Source of the DNA: Gammaproteobacteria bacterium
GTDB lineage: Bacteria; Pseudomonadota; Gammaproteobacteria; S012-40
Length of the DNA stretch: 7,108 nucleotides
NCBI GenBank assembly: GCA_026982215.1
Contig: JALSHN010000004.1
Span: 1 to 7,108, forward strand
Direction: 5' to 3'
This document shows positions 6,226 to 7,108 of the stretch, one piece after another. The notes below the pieces were generated by a model. It saw only the letters and a list, made by a program, of their open reading frames with translations. It did not search any database and was not told where the DNA came from. Positions within the stretch are counted from its first letter, which is position 1; every line of letters starts with the position of its first letter. Position numbers and translations under genes: made by a program.

Positions 6226-6310
6226 GATCAAATAAATATTACTAATGCGCCGACACCGGCTGCTTATCGAACAATAATAATATTACTCAGTATTCATATA
6301 TAGCTCATCG
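6226..6310. promoter_or_regulatory. AT-rich divergent promoter/operator region
   Basis: Inside a GC-rich window this stretch between tusA and the divergent plus-strand gene is strongly AT-rich. It holds a 9-bp direct repeat AATATTACT at 6235-6243 and 6279-6287, 44 bp apart (about four helical turns). It also has a TAATATTA palindrome at 6278-6285 and an imperfect dyad TACT-C-AGTA at 6284-6292. TAATAT and TATATA sequences could act as -10 elements in either direction, but I cannot fix a convincing -35/-10 pair. The sulfur operon promoter and regulator binding sites most likely lie here. ArsR-type sHdrR is a known regulator of such operons, but none is encoded in the window. Confidence 0.5.
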
Positions 6311-6415
6311 TCGGCGGTTCATCCAGTGTTCACTCAAGACCAAGAATAATAGTAAGGTTTTGCGGTGGCCTCGAAGACAGGTTATCGTCCGCCCTTCGCG
6401 AACCTTTCGTCTGCC

Positions 6416-7108
6416 ATGAGCCATCGATTCTTTCCCCCCGACTCTCCCCACCAACCGGATGCGCACCCCCTGGGGCGGCGTGGCTACCGGCTCGGCCACA
6501 TCCAGCCCGCGGCGACGACCGTCACTCCGCTCGAGGACTTCGGCCATCGATGGGCGGCTCAACATGCAATCCATCTGCCGGGATGGTTGGACCTCACCCC
6601 CTGGCAGGCAGCCCTGAGGTCCAGCGAGCGTTTGGTGACCGGCTTATTGGAAGACGAGGATTGGGAGGACTTGCTAGAGCACTGCGGTATCTTGCCCCGA
6701 CTCAAGGAGTATCAGTGGCTGGCCACCGTGTTCGACGACAGCGACCCCCAGGCCATCGCCCGGCTGGACTTCGCCCCCGGGGACGACGAGGAACGCGAGG
6801 TGTGGATGAAGGCCTCCTGGCTCTCACTGCACGAAGAGGACCCCTCCCTGCGTTTTCGTTTCTCTCACGGCCTGGACCGCTATGAAGACGTGGCCGCCGA
6901 CCCGGCTCGTCAGGCCCTCTCCAGCGCCCTCTGCGAACGGTTCTTCCCCGAATCGGAGGCCATCACCGGTCACCAGGCTCTAGGGGAACTGCTCGGCCGG
7001 CACCTGGGCGGTGAGATCCGCTATGTGGAGCGAATCGTCTATTTCAACGCCCCAAACGGCGGCGCCCAATTCCATCAGGACGTGGAACGGGGCCATGCCG
7101 GGGTGGTG
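6416..7108 (+). CDS. Putative Fe(II)/cupin-type oxygenase-like protein (3' end cut off)
   Basis: The frame is open from ATG 6416 to the window end: 231 residues, C-terminus missing. The coding call rests on its length, its GC-rich third positions and protein-like composition. I do not firmly recognise the family. The visible part is acidic and Trp-rich (WLDLTPWQ, LLEDEDWEDLLEHC, YQWLATVFDD). Near the end the segment YFNAPNGGAQFH220-Q-D222 looks like the H-x-D half of a 2-His-1-carboxylate iron site, as in 2-oxoglutarate oxygenases, PhyH-like or JmjC/cupin proteins. The second His would lie beyond the window. The start is uncertain. ATG 6416 has no Shine-Dalgarno sequence, while GTG 6365, 17 codons earlier in the same frame, has TAAGG 7 nt upstream. 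It is divergent from tusA and may share its control region. Confidence 0.72.
   Translation, partial: MSHRFFPPDSPHQPDAHPLGRRGYRLGHIQPAATTVTPLEDFGHRWAAQHAIHLPGWLDLTPWQAALRSSERLVTGLLEDEDWEDLLEHCGILPRLKEYQWLATVFDDSDPQAIARLDFAPGDDEEREVWMKASWLSLHEEDPSLRFRFSHGLDRYEDVAADPARQALSSALCERFFPESEAITGHQALGELLGRHLGGEIRYVERIVYFNAPNGGAQFHQDVERGHAGVV

Noticed and set aside
6157..6231. N-terminal extension of TusA from ATG 6231
   Set aside because: The extra 25 residues have no family counterpart and include part of the leader inverted repeat. GAGGAG directly precedes ATG 6156.
6305..6574. 89-codon minus-strand frame between the divergent genes
   Set aside because: It overlaps the start of the better-supported plus-strand gene, shows no motif, and its basic, Arg-rich composition looks like a shadow translation.
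1..7108. Methanogen-type heterodisulfide reductase
   Set aside because: The short HdrA, duplicated B and C subunits, the H gene and tusA/dsrE neighbours point to the sulfur-oxidising sHdr type, not CoB-CoM disulfide reduction.
1..7108. CRISPR arrays, tRNA or rRNA genes, insertion sequences
   Set aside because: No spaced direct-repeat array, tRNA-like or rRNA-like segment, transposase frame or terminal inverted repeats were seen.

Overview
The window carries a nearly complete cytoplasmic sulfur-oxidation locus of the sHdr (heterodisulfide reductase-like) type. Read along the minus strand from about 6156 down to position 1, the order is tusA, dsrE-like, shdrC1, shdrB1, shdrA, shdrH (hypothetical), shdrC2 and shdrB2. 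shdrB2 runs off the left edge of the window. This matches the conserved tusA/dsrE + hdrC1B1A-hyp-hdrC2B2 arrangement of chemolithotrophic sulfur oxidisers such as Acidithiobacillus, Thioalkalivibrio and Hyphomicrobium. Visibly GC-rich DNA, bacterial Shine-Dalgarno sequences and tight gene packing suggest a GC-rich proteobacterial sulfur oxidiser, possibly a gammaproteobacterium. The lineage is inferred, not shown.

How the genes work together (family knowledge): TusA accepts a sulfane sulfur on its single CPxP cysteine. The DsrE-like protein shares in cytoplasmic persulfide relay. The sHdr complex then oxidises the bound sulfur towards sulfite. In that complex sHdrA carries FAD and an iron-sulfur cluster, sHdrC1 and sHdrC2 each carry two [4Fe-4S] clusters, and sHdrB1 and sHdrB2 carry CCG-type cluster domains. 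sHdrH has no cysteine and an unassigned role. The lipoate-binding protein (lbpA) and lipoate-assembly genes that usually go with sHdr are not in the window and would most likely lie beyond position 1.

Layout: 1-5883 is an almost gapless minus-strand operon. Junctions range from an 8-nt overlap (shdrC2/shdrB2), 0 nt (shdrB1/shdrA) and 1 nt (shdrA/shdrH) to 49 nt (shdrC1/shdrB1). A perfect 13-bp inverted repeat (5907-5934) sits on the tusA stop codon and could partly terminate transcription between tusA and the rest. From 6157 to 6415 lies a divergent intergenic region with a strikingly AT-rich core, a 9-bp direct repeat and a leader inverted repeat. It is the obvious place for the promoter of the sulfur operon. 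On the plus strand, from 6416 (or GTG 6365) to the right edge, is a truncated gene. Its last visible residues contain an H-x-D motif suggestive of an Fe(II)-dependent oxygenase or cupin-like protein.
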